Source: Paraburkholderia phytofirmans OLGA172
Lineage (GTDB): Bacteria > Pseudomonadota > Gammaproteobacteria > Burkholderiales > Burkholderiaceae
Length of the DNA stretch: 64,000 bases
Reading direction: 5' to 3'
NCBI RefSeq assembly: GCF_001634365.1
Contig: NZ_CP014579.1
Location: 2,852,001 to 2,916,000 of the forward strand
Under the pieces are notes generated by a model. That model was not told where the DNA came from, ran no database searches, and saw only the letters and a program-made list of their open reading frames with translations. A program made the translations under genes and the position numbers. Of the stretch, positions 1-8,600 are shown in pieces (positions within the stretch are counted from its first letter, which is position 1; every line of letters begins with the position of its first letter).

Positions 1-1
1 G

Positions 2-433
2 GAGCGGTTCTATTCCGAAGGCGGCGCCGGAAAGGCCGACGTGGACGCTCCTGAAACCTTGGCGCACATGGTGCAATTTCAGCAAAAGCTTCGAGAACTG
101 GCTCCACGAAACGACATGCAGCGCATGCTGCAATCGGAGGCCCTGGCTCGCAGCCACGACCTGGCGGAAGCGCGCTGGATACTGTTCCGACCAGGGGAAG
201 GCGCGATCCCAACGCCATTCCTTGCGGTGCTGGTGCTTTGGCTCGGTATCCTTTTTGCCGGCTTCGGTCTGGTCAGCATCAACTACCGGACCGCCTTTGC
301 GACGCTTTTCGTCTGTGCACTATCGGTCGCCGGCGCTATTTTCCTGATTGAGGACATCGCCCACCCGCTCGAAGGGCTGATGCAGATCTCGCGCACGCCG
401 GCACAGATAGCACTCTCCCATCTCGGCCAATAG
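2..433 (+). CDS. DUF4239 (bestrophin-like) membrane protein, C-terminal part
   Basis: The reading frame is open from the window edge, so only the last 143 or so residues are present. The visible part has a charged, probably cytoplasmic stretch with conserved-looking EARW, then two hydrophobic segments (FLAVLVLWLGILFAGFG and TLFVCALSVAGAIFLIEDI) and a short tail with HPLEGLMQIS. This arrangement matches the C-terminus of DUF4239 family inner-membrane proteins, which have no established function. No partner gene is visible upstream because of the window edge. Confidence 0.7.
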   Translation, partial: ERFYSEGGAGKADVDAPETLAHMVQFQQKLRELAPRNDMQRMLQSEALARSHDLAEARWILFRPGEGAIPTPFLAVLVLWLGILFAGFGLVSINYRTAFATLFVCALSVAGAIFLIEDIAHPLEGLMQISRTPAQIALSHLGQ

Positions 434-673
434 GCCAACGCTACCCGGCGGCGGCTTTCGGCAAACATGGGGCACCGCAGCCGTCCTCCATCTCCCGCCG
501 TTCAGCCGGGCTTGCGAAGCGGGCATGGATTCGACCCCGCTATTGGCTGACGTCTCGCCTACAATGACACTCATACGCAGGGTCCGCGCCGGCTTGAACA
601 GGTGCATGGCGCCCACGCGTGTTCCGGCTAGCACCCGCCTGCCGCCGCCAAAAATCCGTGAAAGGGGAACAAC

Positions 674-808
674 ATGACACGACTCATCGCTCTGTTTTTG
701 ATCGCCGGCACCGCTCTCCTTGCGGGCTGCAACACCGTCGCGGGTGCGGGCGAAGACATTTCGAAGGGCGGCCAGGCCATCCATAACACGGCTGAGCAAG
801 CCAAATAG
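674..808 (+). CDS. Entericidin A/B family small lipoprotein
   Basis: A 44-residue protein: a hydrophobic signal (MTRLIALFLIAGTALLAGC), a lipobox LLAGC with the lipidated Cys at residue 19, then NTVAGAGEDISKGGQAIHNTAEQAK. The AGxGxDISKGG pattern is typical of entericidin EcnA/EcnB, small envelope lipoproteins that form an antidote/toxin pair in enterobacteria. In Burkholderiales they usually occur singly, as here, and their role is unclear. An AAGGGG ribosome site lies 7-8 bases before the ATG. No second entericidin copy is seen nearby. Confidence 0.85.
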   Translation: MTRLIALFLIAGTALLAGCNTVAGAGEDISKGGQAIHNTAEQAK

Positions 809-954
809 CCGCCGCTGGCGCGACGGGCCAGCCGTTCGATATTGCGCGCTACACTGCCGGGCGCACATGTGTCCGGCAGTGGCGAATACTCGCGGCGCCG
901 TGATTACGGCCGTGCCCCATAATGGAGCGCTGACAGCGGCCAGAACATCCGAGC

Positions 955-1884
955 ATGAACCTTCATCGTCTCGATCTCGTCTCACTTTCGCTTTTCGCAC
1001 TCATTGTCCGAAGCGGCAGCATCAGCAAGGGCGCCGAACTCGCCCACCTCGCGATCGGCGCCGCAAGCAAGCGAATCGCGGACCTCGAATCCACAATCGG
1101 CGCCGAGCTATTCGAACGCCACTCCCGCGGCATTACGCTCACCGCGGCGGGCGAGGCGCTCAAGCTTCACGCGCAGCGTATTCTGAACGACGTCGACCTG
1201 ATGACGGCCGATATGTCGGACTATGCGGCCGGCGTCGTGGGCGTCGTTCGGCTGTGGGCCAACACGTCGGCGGTGACGCAGTTCCTGCCGTCAGGGATCG
1301 CGGAATTCAATTCCAGCAATCCGCAAATCCGCATCGAGCTGGAAGAGCAGGATAGCGAGCAGGTCGCACTGGCGGTGGTGGACGGCGTTGCAGATTTCGG
1401 CATCATGGCCGACCAGATGCCGACGTTCGGCCTTCAGACCATGCCCTATCGCCACGACCATCTGGTCCTGGTCGTCCCCAGCGGCCATCCGCTGACCCAG
1501 CGCGAGTCGGTCTCGTTCATCGACGCGCTGGAGTTCGACTTCGTCAACCTGTCGCGCAATACCTCGCTCGCCAAACGCCTTCAGGCCGCCACCGCCTTTT
1601 CGGGCGGACAGCTGAAACTGCGCATTCAGGTCCGCAGCTTCGATGCGATGTGCCTGATGGTTGCCGCGGGACTCGGCATCGCCGTGCTGCCCGATGAGGC
1701 GGCAGGTCCGCACCTGAGGTCGATGGGCTTGCACAAGATCGGCCTGTCGGAAGACTGGGCCCACCGCGAACTGCTCATCTGCGCTCGCGATCTGAAAGCA
1801 CTGCGCAAACCGGCGCGGCTGCTCGTCGACCATCTGACCCGCGCGGCGCCGGAAACGGCCCAGGCCCCGACCACGACCCGCTGA
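955..1884 (+). CDS. LysR-family transcriptional regulator
   Basis: 309 residues, the usual LTTR length. The N-terminal winged helix-turn-helix (about residues 5-64) has GSISKGAELAHLAIGAASKRIADLE, followed by FERHSRGITLTAAG. The remainder is a LysR substrate-binding fold (VRLWANTSAVTQFLPSGIAEF, then DFGIMAD and GIAVLPDEAA). It points the same way as, and lies 165 bp upstream of, the leuC remnant, leuD, CoA-transferase and lyase genes. It is therefore the likely regulator of that cluster (inference from position). The effector is unknown. Confidence 0.9.
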   Translation: MNLHRLDLVSLSLFALIVRSGSISKGAELAHLAIGAASKRIADLESTIGAELFERHSRGITLTAAGEALKLHAQRILNDVDLMTADMSDYAAGVVGVVRLWANTSAVTQFLPSGIAEFNSSNPQIRIELEEQDSEQVALAVVDGVADFGIMADQMPTFGLQTMPYRHDHLVLVVPSGHPLTQRESVSFIDALEFDFVNLSRNTSLAKRLQAATAFSGGQLKLRIQVRSFDAMCLMVAAGLGIAVLPDEAAGPHLRSMGLHKIGLSEDWAHRELLICARDLKALRKPARLLVDHLTRAAPETAQAPTTTR

Positions 1885-2033
1885 CGCAAAGCGCGCTTTC
1901 GCGTCCCGCGAAAGCTGGGTTCCACACTGTTGCATTCCGCCCACGGGATCGCGCGCGGAAAATGACTCTCCATAGACAGCAGCCTTGCCGGCCGTGACTG
2001 GCCGGCCAGGCAAGCATTCTTTCATATGAATGG

Positions 2034-2777
2034 ATGGAGACACCCCCTCATGCAGCCCGCGAGTACGCCCCGTACGTTGTTCGACAAGCTGTGGCAAAGC
2101 CACGTCGTGGCTCGCTCGACAAGGTCTTCATCGGCTCGTGCACGAACGCGCGCATTGAAGACCTGCTCGTGGTGCCGCTCGACCGCGCGAACGTCGACAC
2201 CGATGCAATCATCCCCAAGCAGTTCATGAAATCGGTGAAGCGCACCGGATTCGGCGTCAACCTGTTCGATGAATGGCGCTACCTGGACCACGGCGAGCCC
2301 GGGCAGGACGTATCGAGCCGCCAGCCCAACCCGGACTTCCCGCTCAACCAGGCACGCTTCGCGGGCGCCCGGATTCTGCTCACGCGCGACAACTTCGGCT
2401 GCGGATCGAGCCGCGAACACGCGGCATGGGCTTTGTCGGACTTCGGCATTCGCGCGCTGATCGCACCGAGCTTCGCCGACATCTTCTACGGCAACTGCTT
2501 CAAGAATGGCCTGCTGCCGATCAGGCTCGACGAGCGCGTTGTCCAGGACCTGTTCGACCTCGTCGCCCGCCCGTCCGGTTTGCGACTCGAGATCGATCTG
2601 GAGGCGCAAACCATCCGGCCCGTAGGCGGCGACGCGCTCCCGTTCGGGATCGAACCGGAACGCAAGCGCCGCCTGCTCAAAGGGTTGGACGACGTCGCGC
2701 TGACGCTCGGCCAGGCCGACCTGATTCGCGAGTACGAGCGCGTGCGTCGCGCTCGGGAGCCTTGGCTCTTCAACTAA
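2034..2777 (+). CDS. leuD: 3-isopropylmalate dehydratase-type small subunit, altered 5' end
   Basis: From base 2166 the protein matches LeuD nearly end to end: [19 protein letters not shown], then [17 protein letters not shown], the [15 protein letters not shown] swivel-domain signature, and [20 protein letters not shown]. Small subunits of this family pair with LeuC to hydrate or dehydrate C5/C6 diacids such as isopropylmalate, citraconate or mesaconate. The native first 10 or so residues and start codon are missing. In the open frame the ATG at 2034 would add 26 unrelated residues plus 17 residues of LeuC (GSCTN region). No convincing ribosome site precedes 2034, so expression is doubtful. 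The neighbours (LysR, CoA-transferase, HMG-CoA-lyase-like) suggest a diacid catabolic set rather than leucine synthesis. Confidence 0.75.
   Translation: METPPHAAREYAPYVVRQAVAKPRRGSLDKVFIGSCTNARIEDLLVVPLDRANVDTDAIIPKQFMKSVKRTGFGVNLFDEWRYLDHGEPGQDVSSRQPNPDFPLNQARFAGARILLTRDNFGCGSSREHAAWALSDFGIRALIAPSFADIFYGNCFKNGLLPIRLDERVVQDLFDLVARPSGLRLEIDLEAQTIRPVGGDALPFGIEPERKRRLLKGLDDVALTLGQADLIREYERVRRAREPWLFN
2050..2165 (+). pseudogene. leuC: leuC-type dehydratase large subunit, two fused scraps
   Basis: A GGAGA ribosome site precedes an ATG at 2050 whose product begins [20 protein letters not shown], the standard LeuC N-terminus (RTLxDKLWxxHVV). After residue 21 (base 2112) this frame stops resembling LeuC. 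The frame two bases on (2112-2165) reads [16 protein letters not shown], the [4Fe-4S] cysteine motif found near residues 341-357 of intact LeuC (about 466 residues). It then runs straight into LeuD sequence. About 320 residues between the two scraps and about 110 after them are missing. The first deletion shifts the frame and the second is in frame. A functional large subunit cannot be made here. Confidence 0.85.
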
Positions 2778-2821
2778 GTCAACGCGCCTTTGGACACCGA
2801 CCGCACGCTCAGGAGTTTTTC

Positions 2822-4042
2822 ATGATGAACGGCCACGCTTCTTTTCCGAGTACGCCCGCAGCGCTTAAAGGCGTGCGCGTGATCGAGATGGGTCAACTGA
2901 TTGCCGGCCCTTTCGCCGGCAAGACGCTCGGCGAATTCGGCGCCGAGGTCATCAAGATCGAGCCGCCGGGCGCCGGCGATCCGCTGCGCAACTGGCGTCT
3001 GATGAAGGACGGCACGTCCGTCTGGTGGCAGGTGCAGTCGCGCAACAAGCGCTCGCTGGCGCTCGATCTGCGCAGTGCCGAAGGCCAGAACATCGCGCGC
3101 CAGCTGATCGCCGAGGCCGACGTCCTCATCGAAAACTTCCGGCCAGGCACACTCGAAGGCTGGGGCATGGGCTACGAGCAACTGGCCGAGCTGAACCCCC
3201 GGCTCATCATGCTGCGTATCTCGGGGTACGGCCAGACGGGACCCTACCGCGATTTGCCGGGATTCGGCTCGATCGGCGAGGCGATGGGCGGCTTGCGTCA
3301 TCTGACCGGGGATCCCGGCTGCGTACCTGTGCGCTGCGGCATCTCGATCGGCGATACGCTCGCTGCGCTGCACGGCGTGATCGGCGTGCTCACCGCGCTC
3401 TATCACCGCGACGCGAACGGCGGCAAAGGGCAGGTCATCGACGTGGCGCTTCATGAAGCAGTCTTCAACGTGATGGAGAGCCTGATTCCCGAGTACAGCG
3501 TGTTCGGCGCGGTCCGTGAAGCCGCCGGCAGCGCGCTGCCCGGCATCGCACCATCCAATGCGTATCGATGTGCCGATGGTTATGTGCTTGTCGCCGGCAA
3601 CGGCGACAGCATCTTCAGGCGCCTGATGACGGCGATCGGCCGCAGCGATCTGGCGGACGCCCCTGCGCTCGCGAACAACGCCGGGCGTGTTGCGCGCGTT
3701 GGCGAACTGGACCAGGCCATCGAAGCGTGGACCGCGCAACGTTCGACCGAAGACGTGCTGGCCACGCTGACCGAGGCGCGCGTGCCCGTTGGCAAGATCT
3801 ATACGGCCCGCGATATCGCCGAGGACCCGCACTACCGCGCACGCGACATGATCTTGCGGCAGACCACGCGCGACGGCTATGACGTCGACGTGCCGGGCAT
3901 TGTGCCCAAACTGATGGGCACGCCGGGCTCCGTGCGCTCGTCGGCGCCGAAGCTTGGTGACGACACCCATGACATCTTGCGTGAGATCGGGCTCTCCGAA
4001 AGCCGGATTGCCGAGTTGCGTGACAAAGGAGCAATCGCATGA
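2822..4042 (+). CDS. CaiB/BaiF-type (class III) CoA-transferase
   Basis: 406 residues, the normal length for the family. The N-terminus has LKGVRVIEMGQLIAGPFAG and LGEFGAEVIKIEPPGAGDPLR. Next come ENFRPGTLEGWGMGY, SGYGQTGPYRDLPGF, and GISIGDT, whose Asp178 matches the catalytic Asp of formyl-CoA transferase. The gene moves CoA from an acyl-CoA donor to a carboxylic acid in the cytosol; the acid is not readable from sequence. AGGAG at 2811-2815 fixes the ATG at 2822. The stop overlaps the next start (ATGA, 4039-4042), so it is co-translated with the lyase. Together with a LeuCD-type dehydratase this fits activation and cleavage of a hydroxy-diacid such as citramalate (inference). Confidence 0.88.
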   Translation: MMNGHASFPSTPAALKGVRVIEMGQLIAGPFAGKTLGEFGAEVIKIEPPGAGDPLRNWRLMKDGTSVWWQVQSRNKRSLALDLRSAEGQNIARQLIAEADVLIENFRPGTLEGWGMGYEQLAELNPRLIMLRISGYGQTGPYRDLPGFGSIGEAMGGLRHLTGDPGCVPVRCGISIGDTLAALHGVIGVLTALYHRDANGGKGQVIDVALHEAVFNVMESLIPEYSVFGAVREAAGSALPGIAPSNAYRCADGYVLVAGNGDSIFRRLMTAIGRSDLADAPALANNAGRVARVGELDQAIEAWTAQRSTEDVLATLTEARVPVGKIYTARDIAEDPHYRARDMILRQTTRDGYDVDVPGIVPKLMGTPGSVRSSAPKLGDDTHDILREIGLSESRIAELRDKGAIA

Positions 4043-5055
4043 ACATCTGGAACGGACAACACCGGCGCATTTACATGCAGGAAGTCGGCACGCGCGACGG
4101 CTTCCAGGCGGAAGGCACGTTCGTCGAGACGCGCGACAAGATTGCGCTGATCGACGCGCTTTCCGAAACAGGCATGGCGAAAATCGAGGTGACGGCTTTC
4201 GTGTCGCCGCAAGCGATTCCCGCGTTACGCGACGCCGAAATCGTGCTGCGTGAAATCGAGCGCAAGCCGGGCGTCGTCTATACGGCACTCGTGCCGAACA
4301 TGCGTGGCGCCGAACGCGCAATCGAGGCGCGCGCGGACGAGTTGAATCTCGTGATGTCCGCGACCGAGAGCCACAACCTGTCCAATCTGCGGATGACGCG
4401 CGAGCAATCGTTCAATGGGCTGAGGCAGGTTGCCGCCAGCGCGCGCGATGTGGGACTCCCGGTCAACATCTCGCTGTCGTGCGCATTCGGATGCCCGATG
4501 GAGGGCGATGTGCCGACAGACACCGTGATCGAGTGGACGCAACGCTTCGTCGAAGAGATCGGCGCGCGCGGCGTCACGCTATGCGACACGACCGGCATGG
4601 CCTTTCCGCAGCAGGTCGCCGCGCTGACGGCGCGATGCATCGAGCGCTGGCCGCAGACCGAGTTCACGCTGCACTTTCACAATACGCGTGGCATGGGTCT
4701 CGCCAACGTGCTCGCCGCGATCGATGCGGGCGCCGACCGCTTTGACGCGTCGCTGGGCGGTATCGGTGGTTGTCCCTATGCGCCGGGCGCCAGCGGCAAC
4801 GTCTGCAGCGAGGAGATCGTGCATGCGCTCGAACTGATGGGCTACGACACAGGCGTCGATCTGGGCGCGCTCATCGACGCGTCAAAACGCTTGCCGGCGC
4901 TGATCGGCCACGATACGCCGAGCCAGATCGTGAAGGCGGGGCGGCGGCTCGACCTGCATCCGCTCCCGGCCGACTTTGCCGCGATCCGCGAGCCCGCCCC
5001 TTTACGCTCAAGCAACTGTTCACCGAGCGCGAAGCGCTTCGCCGCACGCTGCTAA
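4039..5055 (+). CDS. HMG-CoA lyase-like / HMGL-family aldol-type lyase
   Basis: 338 residues of the DRE-TIM metallolyase family. The catalytic GTRDGFQ motif is at residues 17-23, the metal-binding HFHNTRG near 214-220, and GGIGGCPYAPGASGN near 236-250, the HMG-CoA lyase cysteine-loop signature. It would cleave a 3-hydroxyacyl-CoA such as HMG-CoA or citramalyl-CoA into acetyl-CoA plus an acid. The start overlaps the CoA-transferase stop. The usual family C-terminus ends near LHPLPADFAAIRE (about residue 318). The following 20 residues (PAPLRSSNCSPSAKRF...) are unlike the family, so the 3' end may be frameshifted or fused to foreign DNA. Confidence 0.85.
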   Translation: MNIWNGQHRRIYMQEVGTRDGFQAEGTFVETRDKIALIDALSETGMAKIEVTAFVSPQAIPALRDAEIVLREIERKPGVVYTALVPNMRGAERAIEARADELNLVMSATESHNLSNLRMTREQSFNGLRQVAASARDVGLPVNISLSCAFGCPMEGDVPTDTVIEWTQRFVEEIGARGVTLCDTTGMAFPQQVAALTARCIERWPQTEFTLHFHNTRGMGLANVLAAIDAGADRFDASLGGIGGCPYAPGASGNVCSEEIVHALELMGYDTGVDLGALIDASKRLPALIGHDTPSQIVKAGRRLDLHPLPADFAAIREPAPLRSSNCSPSAKRFAARC

Positions 5056-5273
5056 CGACGGTGCTTTCGATTGTCGCGACGACTGGGTGGTGGTGAGACT
5101 CGGGAAACCAATGACGGTGGTCGTCGCAGACTATTTTCGATGAGCAACTTTGTGCGGAAATTGGCAACAGTGAATTCTGCCGGTTGCGCTCGTTACTGAG
5201 CGAGTGCAGATCTACACTGCACGTACCGGGTACGTACAAGACTGTACGCGGGACACCTCCTGGAGAAAAAACC

Positions 5274-5534
5274 ATGAAAGTTGCTCAATTTATCGTCGCC
5301 GCCGCTATCGCAATTCCCGCTGTGTCCTCGTTTGCACAGTCGACGCCTCCGTCAATGAACGACGCTGTGAGGGCGCAAATAGCGCAAGAACAGATGACAT
5401 ATCGATACACGGATCCCGCTGATCAAACGCAAGCTGCGATAAATGATGTTAAGCGGACCTGGGTGCCACCACGCCAGATAGCTGAAGTGAATATGGGGCG
5501 TTATTCGCTTTCCGTAGTCCGTCCGTCTTTTTGA
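5274..5534 (+). CDS. DUF4148-type exported small protein
   Basis: 86 residues with a clear Sec signal (MKVAQFIVAAAIAIPAVSSFAQ, cleavage after AQ) and a short polar mature part. DUF4148-type secreted peptides of this build are abundant in Burkholderia and Paraburkholderia; none has a known function. GGAG at 5262-5265 lies 8 bases before the ATG, which decides this start over in-frame upstream codons. It stands alone, about 220 bp downstream of the lyase gene. Confidence 0.75.
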   Translation: MKVAQFIVAAAIAIPAVSSFAQSTPPSMNDAVRAQIAQEQMTYRYTDPADQTQAAINDVKRTWVPPRQIAEVNMGRYSLSVVRPSF

Positions 5535-6270
5535 TACTTTCAATCGTAATCGAGATCTCGTTGTCTTGATCGAACTTGAGGATCACGACAGCAAGGTTTC
5601 CGACTGTCGCACGATGCATTCGAGTGTCGTGAGCGGGAAGGTCGACGCATGAGGCAACGGTGTTCAGCAGGTTCGGCGGTAAGTCATAACTTCAGGAAGC
5701 AACAGACCAGCGATTGTGTCAGGCTGCCTGCCGGCTCGATACACTGACGCACAAAGCATTGTCCGACGAAGCTCAGCCACTAAGCGGAAGTTCGCAATCA
5801 CGAACCCTCTTCGGTGCCACTTACGCTTCATCGACACGCGGTCGTCGAATGAATCGAGGTATACGCGGGACCGGGTGCGTTAAGGGTTGTTCGATGCCTG
5901 CCAACACGCGCAGAGGCACCGTCACATTCCTGTGGCCGATGGCAGGCATCGAATAACCCTTAACGGGTGGAGTCTCATGGGACCGGCGTAACCCGACTCG
6001 AAACGGCCGTCTGGCCATCCCGGACGCGGCCGTTTGAGGGCTGCCGTTGCCGCCTATATCCAGACAGGAGGCTTGCCTGCTAGCAGGCCTATACTGGTAG
6101 CGGCTTGCAATCCACCGTGGCCGTGCTCGCAATCAACGAATTTTCCACCTCAAATTAGTTGCGACTGACGGACTCCGCCGGCTCACATGAGTTACGCGAC
6201 TGGGCTTGCAATGAGCGGGCAAGCCGGAGCGTTCCCGATAGCAAGCCCTTACATTTAGCGGAGAATTCTG
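5535..6270. other. Long non-coding stretch with three inverted repeats
   Basis: No gene with family features was recognised in 736 bp. The stretch holds a near-perfect 26-bp inverted repeat (5878-5903 with 5940-5965), an AAACGGCCG/CGGCCGTTT stem (6001-6009 with 6027-6035), and a perfect 14-bp palindrome GCCTGCTAGCAGGC (6075-6088). On the minus strand 5459-5680 an open frame without a clear start reads like weakly coding sequence (GNLAVVILKFDQDNEISITI) and may be a gene remnant. I could not assign it. Confidence 0.5.
5878..5965 (+). repeat. 26-bp inverted repeat with 36-nt loop
   Basis: The left arm at 5878-5903 begins CGTTAAGGGTT and ends GATGCCTGCCA. The right arm at 5940-5965 is its reverse complement with one difference. 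The single mismatch becomes a G-U pair in a plus-strand transcript, so the hairpin would be fully paired as RNA in that direction. No run of T follows, which argues against a simple intrinsic terminator. It could be a REP/MITE-like element or a structured RNA. Confidence 0.65.
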
Positions 6271-7224
6271 ATGCAACAGAAATTACGTGCTGCGGTTGTG
6301 CAATCGGGATCCGTCGTCTTCGATGCGGACAGAACCATCGATAAAGTCGCGACGTTCACCGCAGACGCCGCGCGACAAGGAACTCAACTTATCGTATTTC
6401 CCGAAGCATTCGTCTCAGCTTATCCAAAGGGACTCGATTTCGGCTCGACAATTGGTGGAAGGACCGCTGCCGGACGCGAGGACTATCGTCGTTACTATGA
6501 CAGCGCGGTAGAAGTGCCAAGTCCCGGCACCCGCCGGTTGGGCGAGGTTGCCGCCGACCACAAGCAATACATCGTGATCGGCGTAATCGAGCGGGACCAC
6601 GGCACGTTGTATTGCACTGCGTTGTTTTATGGTCCGGACGGTACGATGCTCGGCAAGCATCGCAAGCTGATGCCGACCGCCGGCGAGAGGCTGATCTGGG
6701 GCTATGGCGATGGGTCGACCCTCCCGGTTTTCGACACGCCGTTCGGCAGGCTTGGCGCAGTCATTTGCTGGGAAAACTACATGCCATTATTGCGTATGGC
6801 GATGTACGCCAAGGGTGTTCAGATTTACTGCGCCCCCACCGCTGACAGCCGGCCGACATGGGCTTCCTCCATGCAGCATGTTGCCTTGGAGGGTCGTTGC
6901 TTTGTATTGTCAGCCTGCCAGCACCTGCGCCGATCGGATTGCCCAACCGACTATGCCGCAATCCAGGGTAACGATCCGTCCACTGTGCTGATGAGCGGTG
7001 GAAGCTGCATCGTCAGCCCGCTTGGCGAGCTCATTGCCGGCCCAATCTTTGAGCAGGATGCATTGCTCGTGGCCGATCTTGACCTCAACGACCTTGCCCG
7101 GGCGAAATATGACTTTGACGTCGCGGGTCACTACTCGCGTCCGGACATCTTCCGTTTGCATGTCAACGAAGCGGCGACGCCTCCCGTCGTGTTTGAGACA
7201 AATGGATTCGGCAGCGGCTTCTGA
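6271..7224 (+). CDS. Nitrilase-family carbon-nitrogen hydrolase
   Basis: 317 residues with the full Glu-Lys-Cys triad: Glu45 in FPEAF, Lys132 in HRKLMPT, and Cys166 in ICWENYMP. The CWENYMPLLRMAMYAKG context and the 317-residue length fit true nitrilases (nitrile to acid plus ammonia) better than amidases. Substrate preference, such as aliphatic or arylacetonitrile, cannot be read. A GGAG lies 8 bases before the ATG. It stands alone; a small GGCTTGC/GCAAGCC stem sits just upstream. Confidence 0.88.
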   Translation: MQQKLRAAVVQSGSVVFDADRTIDKVATFTADAARQGTQLIVFPEAFVSAYPKGLDFGSTIGGRTAAGREDYRRYYDSAVEVPSPGTRRLGEVAADHKQYIVIGVIERDHGTLYCTALFYGPDGTMLGKHRKLMPTAGERLIWGYGDGSTLPVFDTPFGRLGAVICWENYMPLLRMAMYAKGVQIYCAPTADSRPTWASSMQHVALEGRCFVLSACQHLRRSDCPTDYAAIQGNDPSTVLMSGGSCIVSPLGELIAGPIFEQDALLVADLDLNDLARAKYDFDVAGHYSRPDIFRLHVNEAATPPVVFETNGFGSGF

Positions 7225-7639
7225 AGGTCAGCGCGGGAGCCGCCATTTGCAATGTGATGCGACAGAATGCCGGCCGGGAACCGCGCAACTAATTTAGCCC
7301 TCGGCCTAATCGGCCATCAAAGTCTGAGCTCGCGCACACATCGGTTCGAAATGAAGCTGGCTCGCCTGACGAATCGCTGGTCGCCGTCGCTTCGGCATGT
7401 TCCGATGCAATATCCGCGGCACCACTCCACGTTGGCGCTCACCATTGCATGGTTTCCTGACGCAGGCCACTTCAGTTCATATTGCCGCCGTGTCGAGGCC
7501 CTGGAACATCGCAGCGGTCAGTCTGGACCACCGGCACGTGAAGTTGTATCGTTTGAAGAGGGGAGCGGAAACGTCTGCTGAAATTCCGCGCTGGAACGGC
7601 AAGATTTCTTTTCATCACATTGCGAGGCCAAGGGATTTG
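7225..7639. other. Non-coding stretch, nothing recognised
   Basis: 415 bp between the nitrilase and a membrane-anchored protein. Open frames here have no ribosome site, no conserved motif and atypical composition. I see no terminator or repeat of note. Confidence 0.4.
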
Positions 7640-8104
7640 ATGGCACGCACACTGACAGTCGGACGGCGGATTCTTTGGGTGCTCGTACTCTGCATTGCCG
7701 CGACATGTCTGGCAACTGGCGCAGCGCTGCTGTTCGAGTTGTCGGTCGTCAGCCGCGCGGTGAGCGATTTCAGCCAGGACGAGACACGGGAACGGGCGCG
7801 CATCGCCCATGGTGGGCAGGTTACGCTCGATGAGCGCCTAAATCCGGCCTACCTGAAACGCTACGATCTGGACCCGGGCCAATACACCGACAGTCAGGGC
7901 CATTTTTCACCAACGGGCGCCGACTGGCAGCGATGGAGGCTTCGAACCAAAGCGGCCGCGACGGTGATGTGGCTCGGCCACGATCCGCCAGGCACATGGT
8001 GGACGCTACGACAGATCAAATGTGTCGATCGCTTTCCCGAAGCCCACGCCGATAGCGAGCCGATCGTCGACATTGCCGATGCATGCATCGGTCAGCCGCA
8101 CTAA
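7640..8104 (+). CDS. Unrecognised single-pass membrane protein
   Basis: A 154-residue protein I do not recognise. It has one hydrophobic segment near the N-terminus (ILWVLVLCIAATCLATGAALLF, about residues 12-33) with positive residues before it, so the C-terminal 120 residues are probably periplasmic. That part is polar and contains paired Trp residues (WQRWRLRT, GTWWTLRQ) and two Cys. The ATG at 7640 is preceded by AGGG at 7631. An upstream extension of the frame lacks a ribosome site. No operon partner is close. Confidence 0.5.
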   Translation: MARTLTVGRRILWVLVLCIAATCLATGAALLFELSVVSRAVSDFSQDETRERARIAHGGQVTLDERLNPAYLKRYDLDPGQYTDSQGHFSPTGADWQRWRLRTKAAATVMWLGHDPPGTWWTLRQIKCVDRFPEAHADSEPIVDIADACIGQPH

Positions 8105-8216
8105 TTGGCGCAATGTTCAGCGGTTGCGCGAGGGCGGGCGTGCCGGTTGGGCGATGATGCCGGCCGGCACCGTGAGCAGGCACTGTCACGCAAGCGGCGA
8201 AAGGAGAGTAGCGAAC

Positions 8217-8600
8217 ATGAGCATCACGCTTAATCACACTATCGTGTACGCGCGGAACAGGGATGCATCGGCGGGATTTCTCGCAGAAATACTCGGACTT
8301 CCCGAGCCGAAGCCATTCGGGCCGTTCCTTGCCGTGCAACTGGAAAACGGCGTCACGCTGGACTTCTACAGTGATGATCATCAAACGCGGCCGGAACACT
8401 ATGCGTTTCTGGTGAGCGAGACGGAGTTCGATTGCATTCTTGCGCGAATACAGAGCCGCGGATTGCCCTACTGGGCGGATCCCTTTCACCGCCGGCAGGG
8501 CGAGATCAATACGAATGATGGCGGTCGAGGCACGTATTTCGAAGATCCGAGCGGCCACAATCTCGAGATCATCACGCAGCCGTACGGCAGCGGCGCATAA
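8217..8600 (+). CDS. VOC-family (glyoxalase/dioxygenase superfamily) protein
   Basis: 127 residues, one VOC module. It shows LNHTIVYARNRDASAGFLAEILGL (first strand-helix with metal-ligand His at residue 6), FGPFLAVQLENGVTLDF, HYAFLVSE with a second ligand candidate, and the C-terminal FEDPSGHNLEIITQPYG containing the usual DPxGxxxE metal-binding end. Proteins of this size can be glyoxalases, antibiotic-binding proteins or isomerases; the function is not assignable. An AAGGAG site lies 11 bases before the ATG. Confidence 0.8.
   Translation: MSITLNHTIVYARNRDASAGFLAEILGLPEPKPFGPFLAVQLENGVTLDFYSDDHQTRPEHYAFLVSETEFDCILARIQSRGLPYWADPFHRRQGEINTNDGGRGTYFEDPSGHNLEIITQPYGSGA

Noticed and set aside
5459..5680. 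Minus-strand open frame with protein-like stretch
   Set aside because: No proper start, overlaps the DUF4148 gene, and I could not match it to a family; kept only as a possible remnant.
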